A DNA stretch of 26,576 nucleotides, taken from NCBI GenBank assembly GCA_964419255.1, contig CAYQOU010000059.1:1-26576 (forward strand), read 5' to 3'. The stretch's first letter is position 1, and each line of letters begins with the position of its first letter. A program made the translations under genes and the position numbers. Positions 1 through 8,580 of this stretch are shown here, piece after piece. The notes beneath the pieces were generated by a model. It saw only the letters and a list, made by a program, of their open reading frames with translations, was not told where the DNA came from and did no database searches. Source of the stretch: CAZPHU01 sp964419255 (GTDB lineage Bacteria; Fibrobacterota; Chitinivibrionia; Chitinivibrionales; CAYFVL01).

Positions 1-55
1 TCAACAACAGATATCGATTCGATAGCATGGTAAGCATGCGAACAAATCTGCTATA

Positions 56-90
56 TGAAAAAAAACGAGGCCGGGCAAGTTCCCGGCCTT
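56..90 (-). terminator. Rho-independent terminator, minus strand
   Basis: A perfect 8-bp inverted repeat (AGGCCGGG at 68-75, CCCGGCCT at 82-89) encloses a 6-nt loop. Read on the minus strand, the stem is followed almost at once by eight T (the A run at 58-65), the classic intrinsic terminator layout. No T run of that quality lies on the plus side. It is the first strong terminator downstream of hmuS, about 900 nt past its stop codon, so it may end the hmu transcript or another minus-strand transcript. Confidence 0.75.
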
Positions 91-110
91 ACTGTTTAAG
101 GAGGTGCCCC

Positions 111-245
111 ATGGAGATTCTGATCTGCTCCACCACGCTGGACAGCGAACCGTTCATCGGCAGGGGGGAAAAATCCGCAGGACAGCGGATTTGCACAGGG
201 GTGTGCAATCAAAAAATGATCCTGGCTGGAGTTGTTGCGGGTTGA
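111..245 (+). CDS. Possible 44-aa small protein, unknown function
   Basis: The ATG at 111 follows a near-perfect Shine-Dalgarno (AAGGAGGT, about 5 nt spacing), which is the main argument for it. The product would be 44 residues with three cysteines (C7, C28, C32) and a hydrophobic tail ending LAGVVAG. I recognise no family. It sits just downstream of the terminator hairpin and upstream of other small plus-strand ORFs. A G6A5 homopolymer run around 162-172 could hide a frameshift, so this may be the front of a longer broken gene. The call rests on the ribosome binding site alone. Confidence 0.25.
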   Translation: MEILICSTTLDSEPFIGRGEKSAGQRICTGVCNQKMILAGVVAG

Positions 246-458
246 GTCTTTCATACTGGTTTAAATCCGGCTCTCATTTTCGGCGTTTTCATTATTACCG
301 ATGCTTCAAGCAGTATCTGACTGGGTATTGTATATATTAATGTGAGTCGGCGGCATTTTCGCATATGTGACTCACGGTTGCCGGATCGTAGTACTATTGT
401 ATTTTTGTACCGACTCGTGTTGCTTACACTCATCCAAAATCCTTCCAGGAGGTAGACT
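246..458. other. Intergenic stretch with one short inverted repeat
   Basis: I find no convincing gene on either strand. A 7-bp inverted repeat, GTGAGTC at 342-348 and GACTCAC at 369-375, has a 20-nt spacer and lies about 85 nt before the 50-aa Cys-rich gene. It could be an operator or part of a leader. No T run follows it, so it is not an obvious terminator. Confidence 0.3.
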
Positions 459-611
459 TTGCCTAAAGCCTTATGCAAGTGGAAACGCAAAGAGATCAAG
501 GAGAAATTCGAAAAATTCAAGGTCATCGTGTCAAAGCCCGATTACGTCTGTATGAAATGCGGCCGGGTAGCCGCCCAGAAAGAGCGTCTCTGCTGCCCCA
601 AAGTTCTTGAT
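459..611 (+). CDS. 50-aa Cys-rich zinc-ribbon-like small protein
   Basis: This 50-residue product starts at a TTG directly behind an excellent ribosome binding site (AGGAGG, 6 nt before the start). It opens with a lysine-rich helix (CKWKRKEIKEKFEKF) and continues with YVCMKCGRVA and LCCPK, giving a C6 ... C31-x2-C34 ... C45-C46 cysteine pattern that resembles a small treble-clef or rubredoxin-like metal knuckle. The C-x2-C-G-R-V-A followed by L-C-C-P-K looks conserved rather than random, and I have the impression of similar small proteins in anaerobes, without a named family. It converges on hmuS. Role unknown; zinc or iron binding is an inference. Confidence 0.6.
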
Positions 612-681
612 CCGGTCCCGTAATTCTGGACTTTGCCAATATCTGCACCTTTGCAGTTGAAGTGAAGGAGTGCTTTGTGGC

Positions 682-828
682 TTGCCGAACCGGCATTACG
701 AATTCTATTTCACCGCAGGCGGTGTTTTCCCCTCAGCACTATGGATCTGGTACCACACGCTCACTTTCGGCAGCTTTTTCACCCTGCCTTTCAAGTACCA
801 GAATCCCGCTGAAAAACAATCATGCTGA
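682..828 (+). CDS. Possible 48-aa hydrophobic/aromatic small protein
   Basis: The frame from TTG 682 gives 48 residues rich in aromatics, including FTAGGVFPSALWIWYH and FGSFFTLPFKYQNP, ending in a cysteine and TGA at 826-828. One helix could be membrane-inserted. An AAGGAG lies about 11 nt upstream, somewhat far, and an in-frame GTG at 669 is an alternative start with a too-close SD. It is 70 nt downstream of the Cys-rich small gene on the same strand, so the two may be co-transcribed. I recognise no family; a fragment of a decayed gene is equally possible. Confidence 0.3.
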   Translation: MPNRHYEFYFTAGGVFPSALWIWYHTLTFGSFFTLPFKYQNPAEKQSC

Positions 829-831
829 AAG

Positions 832-877
832 GAGGGAAACACATTTTTTTCCCTCACTGTCCGCTCTTTTTAAGAGC
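832..877 (+). terminator. Two short hairpins after the small plus-strand ORFs
   Basis: GAGGGAAA at 832-839 pairs with TTTCCCTC at 848-855 around an 8-nt loop, and GCTCTT at 863-868 pairs with AAGAGC at 872-877. The first begins 3 nt after the stop codon of the 48-aa ORF. T-rich sequence lies inside rather than after the first stem, so termination is plausible but not canonical. Confidence 0.3.
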
Positions 878-989
878 ATCGAAATAATTGTTGGCTATCG
901 ATCTCGATCAGAAGCCTCTGCCAAGCCACACCATGAAATCAGGAGGTAAGCTGGTTTTGCCGAAGCCATACCCCAATGAGTACCTTGTC

Positions 990-3900
990 TCACGACTCTT
1001 TTCTCTTCCGAAAGAACGGAACCGCCAATACAACAACAATCAACCCCATAACTCCCAGCAGAATACCATTGTTCACCGCCACCCGCCTGAGGGTTTCCAT
1101 AAAAGATTCTTTCTTGAGCGTGATTGCATTGTCGTGAGATTGACTTACACCATCCCTTACCTGGCTTAGTTCCCTCTTATAGGTTTCCTTGGCTTGCGTG
1201 TTTACCAGTGAGCCGATCATGGCGGCCAGTTTTGCATTGTCGCACACAAAGCCGCTGCAACCCGCTTCGTGCTTTTCTACAATTTTAACATGAGTGTCGG
1301 CAAGGTCTCTGATTACAGTTGAATCGGGGGTCCACATCCCTTTACGTACGGTCTCAAGCATGACGGCTGTAATCTCCTGCAGAGCATATGGATTGACCGT
1401 ATCGAAAAAAGCCTGTGTTCCCAGATCGAAAGTGTCCTTGACAAGCGTTTCATAATACTTGTCCCAGAGCTCTTCATCGATAATGGGCTCCTTGGTCGCG
1501 TTCCAGCCAAAGGTGTTGCGAACGGTTTCGGCAAAGACTTCGGCAGATGACTTGCCGCCTTTGAGAAGCGGACTGATATAGTTAGGGTTGAGAACGGTAG
1601 AGCGCGCTTCGGTCCAGACCGCTTCCTTTGCATCAACGATACGCCCGTTGTTTGGGTTGCGCATATCAATAAAGAGCCCCTGCGGATCCTTGCCGGTGAC
1701 CTTTTTAACCGCAGTGTTAAGTCCGCCCATGAATTCGTACACGTGATCGAGTGACAGCGGTCCAGAGGTATTGGACGAACGGGAGTGCATGATTACATCA
1801 GTGTTGATCAGCGCAGCTTCAAACAGCCCTTCTGTGACATTCCCCCAGCGGTCCTGCGTGTACACCGCCCCCATGTTTTTGAGGTACTGGTTTGCAATGA
1901 CCGTATCTGAATCGTACTTGTCGCCCGACTCAACCAGCCCCATGATTCCGGTGCCGTAATTGCCGTTGACCCCGCCAAAGACGCGCGCGGTCGAAAGACT
2001 GCGCGCCTCAAGAGGAGAAAGTCCCTTCTCTTTGAGATGTTTTTCTGCGGCTACAGTTCCCTCGCGGACATAGTTTTCGATGCCCTTATCATCCGCAAGA
2101 GCGGCAAGTGAAACCGCGCGGTCGATCAGGAACAGCCGGGATGAGGCGATATCACGAAACTGTCCCGATGTCTGAACGACTACATCTATGCGCGGCCGCC
2201 CCAATTTATTCGCGGGAATCAGGCGTACATCCTGCACCCGGCCCGTTGATGTCCTGATTGGTTCCACTCCCAGCAGATGGAGTATCTGCGCGATGGTCGT
2301 TCCCTGGTCACGTATGAACTCTCCGCCCCATAGTGTAAATGCAACTTTACGCGGCAGTTTGCCGTTTTTTCCCATTTCAAAAGCGATCATCTCCTTTGCG
2401 AGGTTAACTCCCGCTTTCCAGGCTGCTTCACCAGGAGTGTTTTCCGGATTTATTCCATAAAGGTTGCGACCAGTGGGAAGGGCATCAGGGTTATGCACGG
2501 CATCTCCACCGGTTGACGGCGCTATATAGCCGCCGTTGAGCGCGTTTGTCAGGGAACCAAGTTCGATCGAACCGCTGGTTTCAAGGGCCGTGGCTATTTT
2601 TTGTGTCGACGACTGGATTTCGAGGATTTCCCTGACCGCTGCCGCGAAGGTCTGGTCCTGTTCTTTTATTGTAAGAAGTTTGTGTTCAGCCTCTTCAATA
2701 GCAGACTGAATGTTTACCCGCCCCGCTGTGCCCGACCGGATCGATGCAAGATAATTGTTAAAGGAAGAATTCTTTACAAGTGGCTCCGGTAACTCAATGT
2801 ACTGCTTGAGTGTTGAAGTCGCCCACTTGAGCCGGCGGGGTGATGCCTTGGAAACGTAGGTGCCGAAAAGCTTAGGTTCATTGGCGATACGGATCATCGA
2901 CACAATGGAATCGGTATCGAAATAAGCGATTGTACTGTCGATTGCGCGTTGTTTCTTTTCCTGCGCAATCTGCTTCAGCGAATCTCCTTTCACCAGCGCA
3001 AATACGGCTTTGCGTGATTCAGCGCCCTGAAGGTGCATCAGCAATTGACGGGCACAGGGAACATCGAAAAAGGCCAGTGCTTCACCCATTGCAGGGACAA
3101 CTTTAGCCATGCGTTTTGCCTGGCGCAGCGATGATTCGTCAAGCAGAGCGCTCATCCGCTTGAACGCCTGTTTATCTTCAAGCCGCAGCAGTTGTTTGCG
3201 GAGGTCTTCATCGGCCAGAAGAGTGCTCAGACACTCATGCAGATCCTCTTCCGGCATACTCTTTCCGGCAATGTTTGTGCTATCGTCGCCCATCATGGCC
3301 ACCATTGCACCCATTACATCGACGGGCCCCTGGGAGTCATAGGTTGCTTCGACCTTGCGGTATTGCTCCATGAGAGAATCGCCTATTAATTGAATTGCTT
3401 CCTCTCCCGCAACCATAGATTTTACAATTGCCCGCGATGATGAGAGATACCGATGCTCAAAAAGATGGGCATCATCAATATCATCCTGAGAAATTAACTG
3501 GTTTACCATGTCAAGCCGTGCCCTGCTGTGCGCAAGGCGATCACCGAACATCTCGACAATGGTGGATGACACCTGTTCATTGGTATAGGGAACACCAAGA
3601 GTATATAACCCATCGGTAATCTTCTCGGATTCGACTATATGAAGATACCTGTGAATTTTCGAATAGGAAGCACTATCCAGTTCAGATTCTCTGAGAGCGG
3701 GAAGATTCAGGTCAACATCGAGTTTTTCCTCCAACGCTTTTTTGCGAATAAGTTGCCAGAGCTGAGTACGCAACGCGGGTTCCTTGCTGGTTTCGTATTG
3801 ATCAATATACCGGTGCAGTTCAAGGAGCCCGGAGTAGAGATCTCCCCGTTTGAATGGTGGAGTGATGTGAGATACCAGATCGGCATAACTCCGCCGTTTG

Positions 3901-5672
3901 GCGATCATCGCTTCACCAATGTTGTTAATGGTATACAGATAAAAATGGGGCATGTCACCAACCAGCGCGTCGGGCCAGTCCTGCGACGAAAGAGCCGATT
4001 GTTTCCATGGAGTAAATTCAAGACTCCCGTGGGTACCAAAATGTACAAGTGCATCGGCACCAAAACCGTTGCGCGCCCAGAGATAGGTGGCAATGTATGG
4101 ATATGGGGGTGGCTGTTTTGCACCATGCACCAGACTGAACTCATCATCACCCAACGCCGGCATCAGTTGCGGCAGTATGACAACATTTCCAAAACGTATT
4201 GCCGGTAATCCAAGATATGCAGTTCCCGATGAATCGGTATTGACCAGATATTGCCCCGGTGAAGTTCCATATCGATTCTGCACCGAGTCGACCAGCACTG
4301 GATCAAGCGATTGTTTCATCCAGTTCAGAAGTGTATCGCCATGTATTCGTACCGTTTCCTTACCCTTCAGGAATCTATCAATACTTCCCTGCGCGTAGGT
4401 TCCCAATACCGAGCCATACTGCTGAAGCAGCGAATCGAACTCCTTTTCCGATGAGGGAAGCGGGCCGGTTGAATACCCCTGTTGCCGCAAATGGCGCAGG
4501 GTATTGAGCAGTGAAGGTGCCACTTCGAGTCCGGCAGCCAACAGTGCATTTTTCCCGGGGCCCTTGAAATAGACAATGGCGATTCGCTTGTCCTTGTTTT
4601 CCTTTTCCTTGAGAGCAATATATCTGCTGACCATGCTGGAGAACCGTTCGATTCTTTCGGGGATGTCGACAAAGACCTGGTAGCCCTTATCGTTTTCGGC
4701 AAGACCGCCAATTACAAAGGGTGTGGTTGCACCGTCCATTTCGGGAGCGACAATTGATTGTCCCAGCATACCGCCCGTCATACCGATCTGTTCGCTGTTC
4801 CAATCGGTAATCAATTGGTGAACAACCAGCGGGGAAAGCAGCGGGATGTTTTTTCTTTCAAGGAGTGCTATCGCTGAATCGGGCATTCCCATTGCAAGAC
4901 GTCCATGCGCAAACAGAAGTACTATTGCCGGATCTACCTGCTCGATATACTCAAGTCTTTTTGTGAAACCACTTGTCGAGTATACATTGAGACCTCTCTT
5001 TTCCAGAGCTGCAATAAGTGCACTATAAGGACGGGCAGAAGACTTGCTGCTCATGCTGGTATTGGATGCGAGAATCAATACTCGTTTGTTCGAGGAGTTA
5101 TAGCCCTTACGTGACGAGTACCATTTTTGATACTCATCGTAGGTGGCGAACCAGCTTTTGGCATCCGGGTGCTGAAACTGGTTTGATGGGCTTTTTTTCG
5201 GCTCTGGAGCAGCCGGCGCAAAAAGAAGTTTACGGTCTATATCACGGCGGGCATAGGCGAAAAACGCCTGAATATTCTCATTGCCGCCGTACGACAGATA
5301 TTCCCTGAGTTTTGCTACCTGATCGAGGGGAATGTTGGTAACGTCGCTTTCGGGAGTGGTTGATGACGACATGAGGATTTTAGTTCCTGATTTAGCAGCT
5401 TTTGTAAACATAGACTGCTGTTCCTGTGAAAGGCGCAGTCCCATGGCAAAAACAATCACGAGGTCATATCTTTTCAGTGTTCGTGCACTCACTTTGTCGA
5501 CAGTGCTTCGATCAACGCTAATAAAGTGGTTCCGATTGACTTCGAGATACTCGGCTACCTGCCAGTCCCGGTAATTGATGAACAGTATTCTTGTAGGTGC
5601 GACTGCTTTCCAGATAAGGAAGAGTGCAATAACAAAGACAAGCACCCCTCCGGTAATCAATTTCTTTTTCAT
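990..5672 (-). CDS. hmuS: HmuS: membrane-anchored CobN/BchH-like haem-iron chelatase
   Basis: A 1560-residue protein of the CobN/magnesium-chelatase H superfamily. An N-terminal membrane helix (about residues 5-24) and a C-terminal helix (about 1535-1553) followed by the basic tail RKRKES predict two anchors with nearly the whole protein in the periplasm. Family motifs include PEMDGA (310-315), GPGKN (371-375), HFGTHGSLEF (544-553), AKRR, WGGEFIRDQGT, GRPRIDVVVQTSG, SLDHVYEFMGG and GCSGFVCDN (C1472, C1477). SD GGAG lies 5 nt before ATG 5672. Bacteroidota HmuS homologues lie in hmuYRSTUV operons and, as I recall, are reported to act as anaerobic haem dechelatases, releasing iron and protoporphyrin. 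Its location after HmuTUV in a haem-receptor operon favours that role over cobalt insertion into corrinoids, for which no cob genes or CobST partners are present. Confidence 0.9.
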   Translation of the reverse strand: MKKKLITGGVLVFVIALFLIWKAVAPTRILFINYRDWQVAEYLEVNRNHFISVDRSTVDKVSARTLKRYDLVIVFAMGLRLSQEQQSMFTKAAKSGTKILMSSSTTPESDVTNIPLDQVAKLREYLSYGGNENIQAFFAYARRDIDRKLLFAPAAPEPKKSPSNQFQHPDAKSWFATYDEYQKWYSSRKGYNSSNKRVLILASNTSMSSKSSARPYSALIAALEKRGLNVYSTSGFTKRLEYIEQVDPAIVLLFAHGRLAMGMPDSAIALLERKNIPLLSPLVVHQLITDWNSEQIGMTGGMLGQSIVAPEMDGATTPFVIGGLAENDKGYQVFVDIPERIERFSSMVSRYIALKEKENKDKRIAIVYFKGPGKNALLAAGLEVAPSLLNTLRHLRQQGYSTGPLPSSEKEFDSLLQQYGSVLGTYAQGSIDRFLKGKETVRIHGDTLLNWMKQSLDPVLVDSVQNRYGTSPGQYLVNTDSSGTAYLGLPAIRFGNVVILPQLMPALGDDEFSLVHGAKQPPPYPYIATYLWARNGFGADALVHFGTHGSLEFTPWKQSALSSQDWPDALVGDMPHFYLYTINNIGEAMIAKRRSYADLVSHITPPFKRGDLYSGLLELHRYIDQYETSKEPALRTQLWQLIRKKALEEKLDVDLNLPALRESELDSASYSKIHRYLHIVESEKITDGLYTLGVPYTNEQVSSTIVEMFGDRLAHSRARLDMVNQLISQDDIDDAHLFEHRYLSSSRAIVKSMVAGEEAIQLIGDSLMEQYRKVEATYDSQGPVDVMGAMVAMMGDDSTNIAGKSMPEEDLHECLSTLLADEDLRKQLLRLEDKQAFKRMSALLDESSLRQAKRMAKVVPAMGEALAFFDVPCARQLLMHLQGAESRKAVFALVKGDSLKQIAQEKKQRAIDSTIAYFDTDSIVSMIRIANEPKLFGTYVSKASPRRLKWATSTLKQYIELPEPLVKNSSFNNYLASIRSGTAGRVNIQSAIEEAEHKLLTIKEQDQTFAAAVREILEIQSSTQKIATALETSGSIELGSLTNALNGGYIAPSTGGDAVHNPDALPTGRNLYGINPENTPGEAAWKAGVNLAKEMIAFEMGKNGKLPRKVAFTLWGGEFIRDQGTTIAQILHLLGVEPIRTSTGRVQDVRLIPANKLGRPRIDVVVQTSGQFRDIASSRLFLIDRAVSLAALADDKGIENYVREGTVAAEKHLKEKGLSPLEARSLSTARVFGGVNGNYGTGIMGLVESGDKYDSDTVIANQYLKNMGAVYTQDRWGNVTEGLFEAALINTDVIMHSRSSNTSGPLSLDHVYEFMGGLNTAVKKVTGKDPQGLFIDMRNPNNGRIVDAKEAVWTEARSTVLNPNYISPLLKGGKSSAEVFAETVRNTFGWNATKEPIIDEELWDKYYETLVKDTFDLGTQAFFDTVNPYALQEITAVMLETVRKGMWTPDSTVIRDLADTHVKIVEKHEAGCSGFVCDNAKLAAMIGSLVNTQAKETYKRELSQVRDGVSQSHDNAITLKKESFMETLRRVAVNNGILLGVMGLIVVVLAVPFFRKRKES

Positions 5673-5684
5673 CTTTTCTCCATA

Positions 5685-6029
5685 TTATTCTGGAATGTAA
5701 ATTATTTCGCCATTTTCGAGTTGATAGGCAGTGCCGATTCTTTTCCCTTTGCCTTCGCTGCTGCCACTTACTTCGGAGGGGGTATATTTTTCAATTTTCT
5801 TCCCCTCCTTCCTGATGATTTCCATGTTCTTTTTGCCCGGATTCTTTACGATGGTCATGGAATCTTCCGTAAAGAAGTCATTCATTTTCATGAATGAGAT
5901 CATCGCTACCATGAGAGAAACTGCAAGAACCATGGCGACATCAAAGAGATTGATGACCCCCGAAGACGGATCGTCGTCATTATCGGCCAATGCTAACCTT
6001 GTCTTTTGAAATGATTTAACCGCGGCCAT
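5685..6029 (-). CDS. hmuV: HmuV-like DUF2149 membrane protein
   Basis: This 114-residue protein has the DUF2149 layout: a polar start with DDDPSSGVINLFDVAMV, one membrane helix (about residues 28-46), a lysine-rich linker and the conserved C-terminus GKRIGTAYQLENGEIIYIPE. Start ATG 6029 is preferred; an upstream in-frame ATG at 6047 lies inside the end of hmuU. The gene overlaps hmuU by 14 nt and ends 12 nt before hmuS, so translation is coupled. In size and topology it resembles ExbD, and with HmuU it may form a proton-driven inner-membrane complex that serves HmuS. That coupling is inference; the domain match is clear. Confidence 0.85.
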   Translation of the reverse strand: MAAVKSFQKTRLALADNDDDPSSGVINLFDVAMVLAVSLMVAMISFMKMNDFFTEDSMTIVKNPGKKNMEIIRKEGKKIEKYTPSEVSGSSEGKGKRIGTAYQLENGEIIYIPE

Positions 6030-6609
6030 TGAAAACCTCACATACATAGTTGAGGTTGATCATTTCTTCTGCATACCACCTGCGCAGAACAGAATTGAGT
6101 ATAAACCCGGTTATGCCGCAGAACAAGCCAACCACGGTAGTGGCAAAGGCGACCTGCATGTTCAAAGCCATTGCCGAAAGATTTCCGGTTGCAAGCCCTG
6201 TCAGTGCCGGGCCCATGGGAATGATAGTTCCCATAAGACCAAGCATCGGGCCAACCCGCATCAGAATTCTCGCCTGCTCACACTCTTTGTGAGTGTAGAT
6301 CTCGGCATCGGCAAGGATTTTGTCACAAAGGGCCGATTTGCCCGCGGCGCCGATTAGCTCCCTTACCCTGGAATCAAAAAACCCCTGTCCGGTACAGGCC
6401 GCTTTGCAGTGTGTCACCGGCTCATTGAGTGTTTCCAGCTTCGAGAGCATGGTACGTCGCTTGACTGCTGATTGAGTGCGTTGAATGGCATGCCTGAAAA
6501 AACTTCCAACCAGCATAAGGCTTCTGATAAAAAAGAAAATTAGCAAAAGCATCACCGGTATGAGCATGCCATCTGAAATCAGAAAAAGTGTTTTGTTAAC
6601 GACTTCCAT
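6016..6609 (-). CDS. hmuU: HmuU: MotA/TolQ/ExbB-family proton channel
   Basis: A 197-residue MotA/TolQ/ExbB-family protein. The first membrane helix (about residues 12-32) is followed by a basic cytoplasmic section and the family core VGPMLGLMGTIIPMGPALTGLATGN, then a last helix covering AFATTVVGLFCGITGFI. ATG 6609 has a strong SD (GGAGGAGAAGG). The gene overlaps hmuT by 14 nt at its start and hmuV by 14 nt at its end. In the Bacteroidota hmu operon the corresponding gene is hmuU. It differs from the two ExbB-like proteins of the neighbouring TonB operon, so the island contains three paralogues. Confidence 0.85.
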   Translation of the reverse strand: MEVVNKTLFLISDGMLIPVMLLLIFFFIRSLMLVGSFFRHAIQRTQSAVKRRTMLSKLETLNEPVTHCKAACTGQGFFDSRVRELIGAAGKSALCDKILADAEIYTHKECEQARILMRVGPMLGLMGTIIPMGPALTGLATGNLSAMALNMQVAFATTVVGLFCGITGFILNSVLRRWYAEEMINLNYVCEVFNGRG

Positions 6610-7297
6610 TAATCCTTCTCCTCCAGTTTTGTAATAATGTTGTCAGTAAGAAACCTGCCAGTATAAAAAAAGCTGAAACCACCAGGAACAATCCGATGGC
6701 ATTCCACGACAGCTTTGCCGCCTCGCCAGTAAAAGATATCGGCTGCATCACCAGTGGAATGAATGATGCACCGATGATCTGGACAAGCGCACAAAGCATC
6801 CGCAATTCGAACCGCCGTCCCCAGTCTTTAATCACTAATCGGAAAGCTTCTTGTGCAAGGATTACCCCAAAGGCGAACGCGGCACCACTGAACAGTGCAA
6901 TCATTCCGTAGTTCAGTGATGTGGTCTTGTTCATGATATACAGCGCTGCGGCAGGTGATGCGGCAATGCATGACGATGATGGTAAAAAGAAAAGGGATGT
7001 CCGTTTGCGCGGGCTGTTGCTGTCGTAGTGCGAAGTTATACGGTCAAGCCCTATCCAGATTGTCAGAATCCCTTCAGAAATCATAACAAGTGATAGGTAT
7101 TGAACCAGTGCGACATTATTAAAAACGGCCACTATAGAATCCTTCCCGATTTGTATCAGAAAGGGAGAGAGCAGTACAGGAAGAGTCAATGAAAGCAGCG
7201 GAACAAACCATCGGTTTCGTGATCTTTCGATAAGCGATTGTCCGATAACGGTTGCTGCAATTCCGAGTATGAACAGAAAAAGTAAGAATGGAGCCAT
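6596..7297 (-). CDS. hmuT: HmuT-like polytopic membrane protein
   Basis: A 233-residue hydrophobic protein with about seven predicted membrane helices and no recognisable catalytic motif. Its place between DUF2325 and the MotA/ExbB-like gene matches hmuT of hmuSTUV operons, and I name it by context more than by sequence. ATG 7297 has AAGGAG 13 nt upstream, rather far; in-frame ATG 7318 is an alternative but would overlap the DUF2325 stop and has no SD. Its end overlaps hmuU by 14 nt. It may be a structural subunit of the HmuTUV membrane complex; its activity is unknown. Confidence 0.65.
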   Translation of the reverse strand: MAPFLLFLFILGIAATVIGQSLIERSRNRWFVPLLSLTLPVLLSPFLIQIGKDSIVAVFNNVALVQYLSLVMISEGILTIWIGLDRITSHYDSNSPRKRTSLFFLPSSSCIAASPAAALYIMNKTTSLNYGMIALFSGAAFAFGVILAQEAFRLVIKDWGRRFELRMLCALVQIIGASFIPLVMQPISFTGEAAKLSWNAIGLFLVVSAFFILAGFLLTTLLQNWRRRINGSR

Positions 7298-7299
7298 TA

Positions 7300-8505
7300 T
7301 CAGACCTGCTCCTTCCATTGTGTATGTGCGGTACAGGTCGAGTTGGCTGCGGTTACCAGTGTGGAGAACACTGTGCTGACACTCGACTTTCTTAACATAT
7401 AAAAGACTTTATTCGAACGCTTGCATACACGCTTAACTTCCAGACATGCTGCATGACTGTTGATATCAACCGGACATATAACCAGATCGGATTGCAGTAT
7501 TTGCCTGCGCAAGTGATCGTTTCCGTTGTGACAGCGGCCATCATGAAAATCAAAACGACCTTCGAGTTTTTCCACGATTTCGCGATAGAAACTTACCATA
7601 CGCGAAAACCCTCCTACTATCAGAACTCTTTTGCTGCAGAGCGAAACCCGTTCGCAATCTTCGCAACATGCCTGCTGCAATTGAAGAGAACGAATCAATT
7701 CCGCAATGTCTTCCTTGAGTGGTAGAATCGATTCTTCCGCCCTGCCCAACTGCCGGCGTAATGAATCATTCTCTTTTCGAAGAGCCCTGTTTTCATCGAC
7801 CTGCTCTGTAATAAGCTGCTCCAGTGATGCTTTGGATTTGCGCAATAAATTAAGCTCAACGGCATATGTATGTACATACGCCTTGTCATCAAGATACCTG
7901 GATGCCTCGGTTTTAAGCCGGGCACACTCGCCGTTAAGCCGAACGATCTCTTTTTGTGCCCATTTCAGTTGTTGTTTTAGATCTGAATGCACATCAAGAA
8001 GCACCGTGTTTTGCTGCCGCAGTTCTGTCAGACACATTTTATTTTTGTGCAGATGGACAAGCATTTTATGAGAATACAGGTGTATCTTGCCATACACCTG
8101 GGCTTGTTCCTCTTTGCTTCCGGCAAAACAGGTCGCCGATATCCAGATATAGGCCCCGTAATAATCCGGATTGCAAAGAGAGTCTGCCAGCACCAACCAC
8201 TCGCGATACGGAATGTTTTTGTACTGGAGCATTTCTTTTGCATATTTCACTTCCAGAAATCTCTGAACTTTGCGGGCAATCGGTGTATCTTTGGAGATGC
8301 CCATGACGAAAAATTCATGAAGATTGATTCCTGTCAGTTTTTTTGATGCTGCATCGGTGCCCTTGGTGCACTTTCGCAGCAATACCTCCAGCTCTGCCAG
8401 AGTTAAACAGAAACCGATAACCGGACAGAAGTAGTGTTCGTCGATTTCCCAGATGTTTCGGGGTTTTTTTACATTGTTATTATTTTTTGATTGATTTTTC
8501 ATCAT
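7300..8505 (-). CDS. DUF2325 protein with long coiled coil and Cys cluster
   Basis: A 401-residue soluble protein. The N-terminal part (to about residue 120) starts with CPVIGFCLTLAELEVLL and is helical. Residues about 140-275 form a long coiled coil, followed by CCEDCERVSLC, a candidate metal or redox knuckle. The last ~100 residues are a DUF2325 domain: RVLIVGGFSRM, HDGRCHNGNDHL, SDLVICPVDINSHAAC and VKRVCKRSNKVFYMLRKSS. SD AGGGGG precedes ATG 8505; a second ATG at 8502 is adjacent. It lies 75 nt after flavodoxin and directly before hmuT. DUF2325 has no established biochemical role that I know; regulation or metal sensing fits the Cys/His content and context but is inference. Confidence 0.75.
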   Translation of the reverse strand: MMKNQSKNNNNVKKPRNIWEIDEHYFCPVIGFCLTLAELEVLLRKCTKGTDAASKKLTGINLHEFFVMGISKDTPIARKVQRFLEVKYAKEMLQYKNIPYREWLVLADSLCNPDYYGAYIWISATCFAGSKEEQAQVYGKIHLYSHKMLVHLHKNKMCLTELRQQNTVLLDVHSDLKQQLKWAQKEIVRLNGECARLKTEASRYLDDKAYVHTYAVELNLLRKSKASLEQLITEQVDENRALRKENDSLRRQLGRAEESILPLKEDIAELIRSLQLQQACCEDCERVSLCSKRVLIVGGFSRMVSFYREIVEKLEGRFDFHDGRCHNGNDHLRRQILQSDLVICPVDINSHAACLEVKRVCKRSNKVFYMLRKSSVSTVFSTLVTAANSTCTAHTQWKEQV

Positions 8506-8580
8506 GGTTTTCCCCCTGCGTAGCCACAAAGGATGTATCACTTAGTTTATAAAGGCATGCACTGCCTTGTTCAAAACACA

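Noticed and set aside
888..1169. 93-codon plus-strand ORF over the end of hmuS
   Set aside because: Mostly antisense to hmuS and with low-complexity Asn/Gln/His content. An AGGAGG before TTG 957 is noted, but the product resembles nothing.
3639..4208. 189-codon plus-strand ORF inside hmuS
   Set aside because: Shadow frame antisense to conserved hmuS coding sequence, no SD or family signature.
990..5672. CobN cobaltochelatase for vitamin B12 synthesis
   Set aside because: Superfamily match is real, but two membrane anchors, the altered HGSLEF motif and the HmuTUV/HmuRY neighbours indicate the HmuS branch; no cobalamin genes are present.
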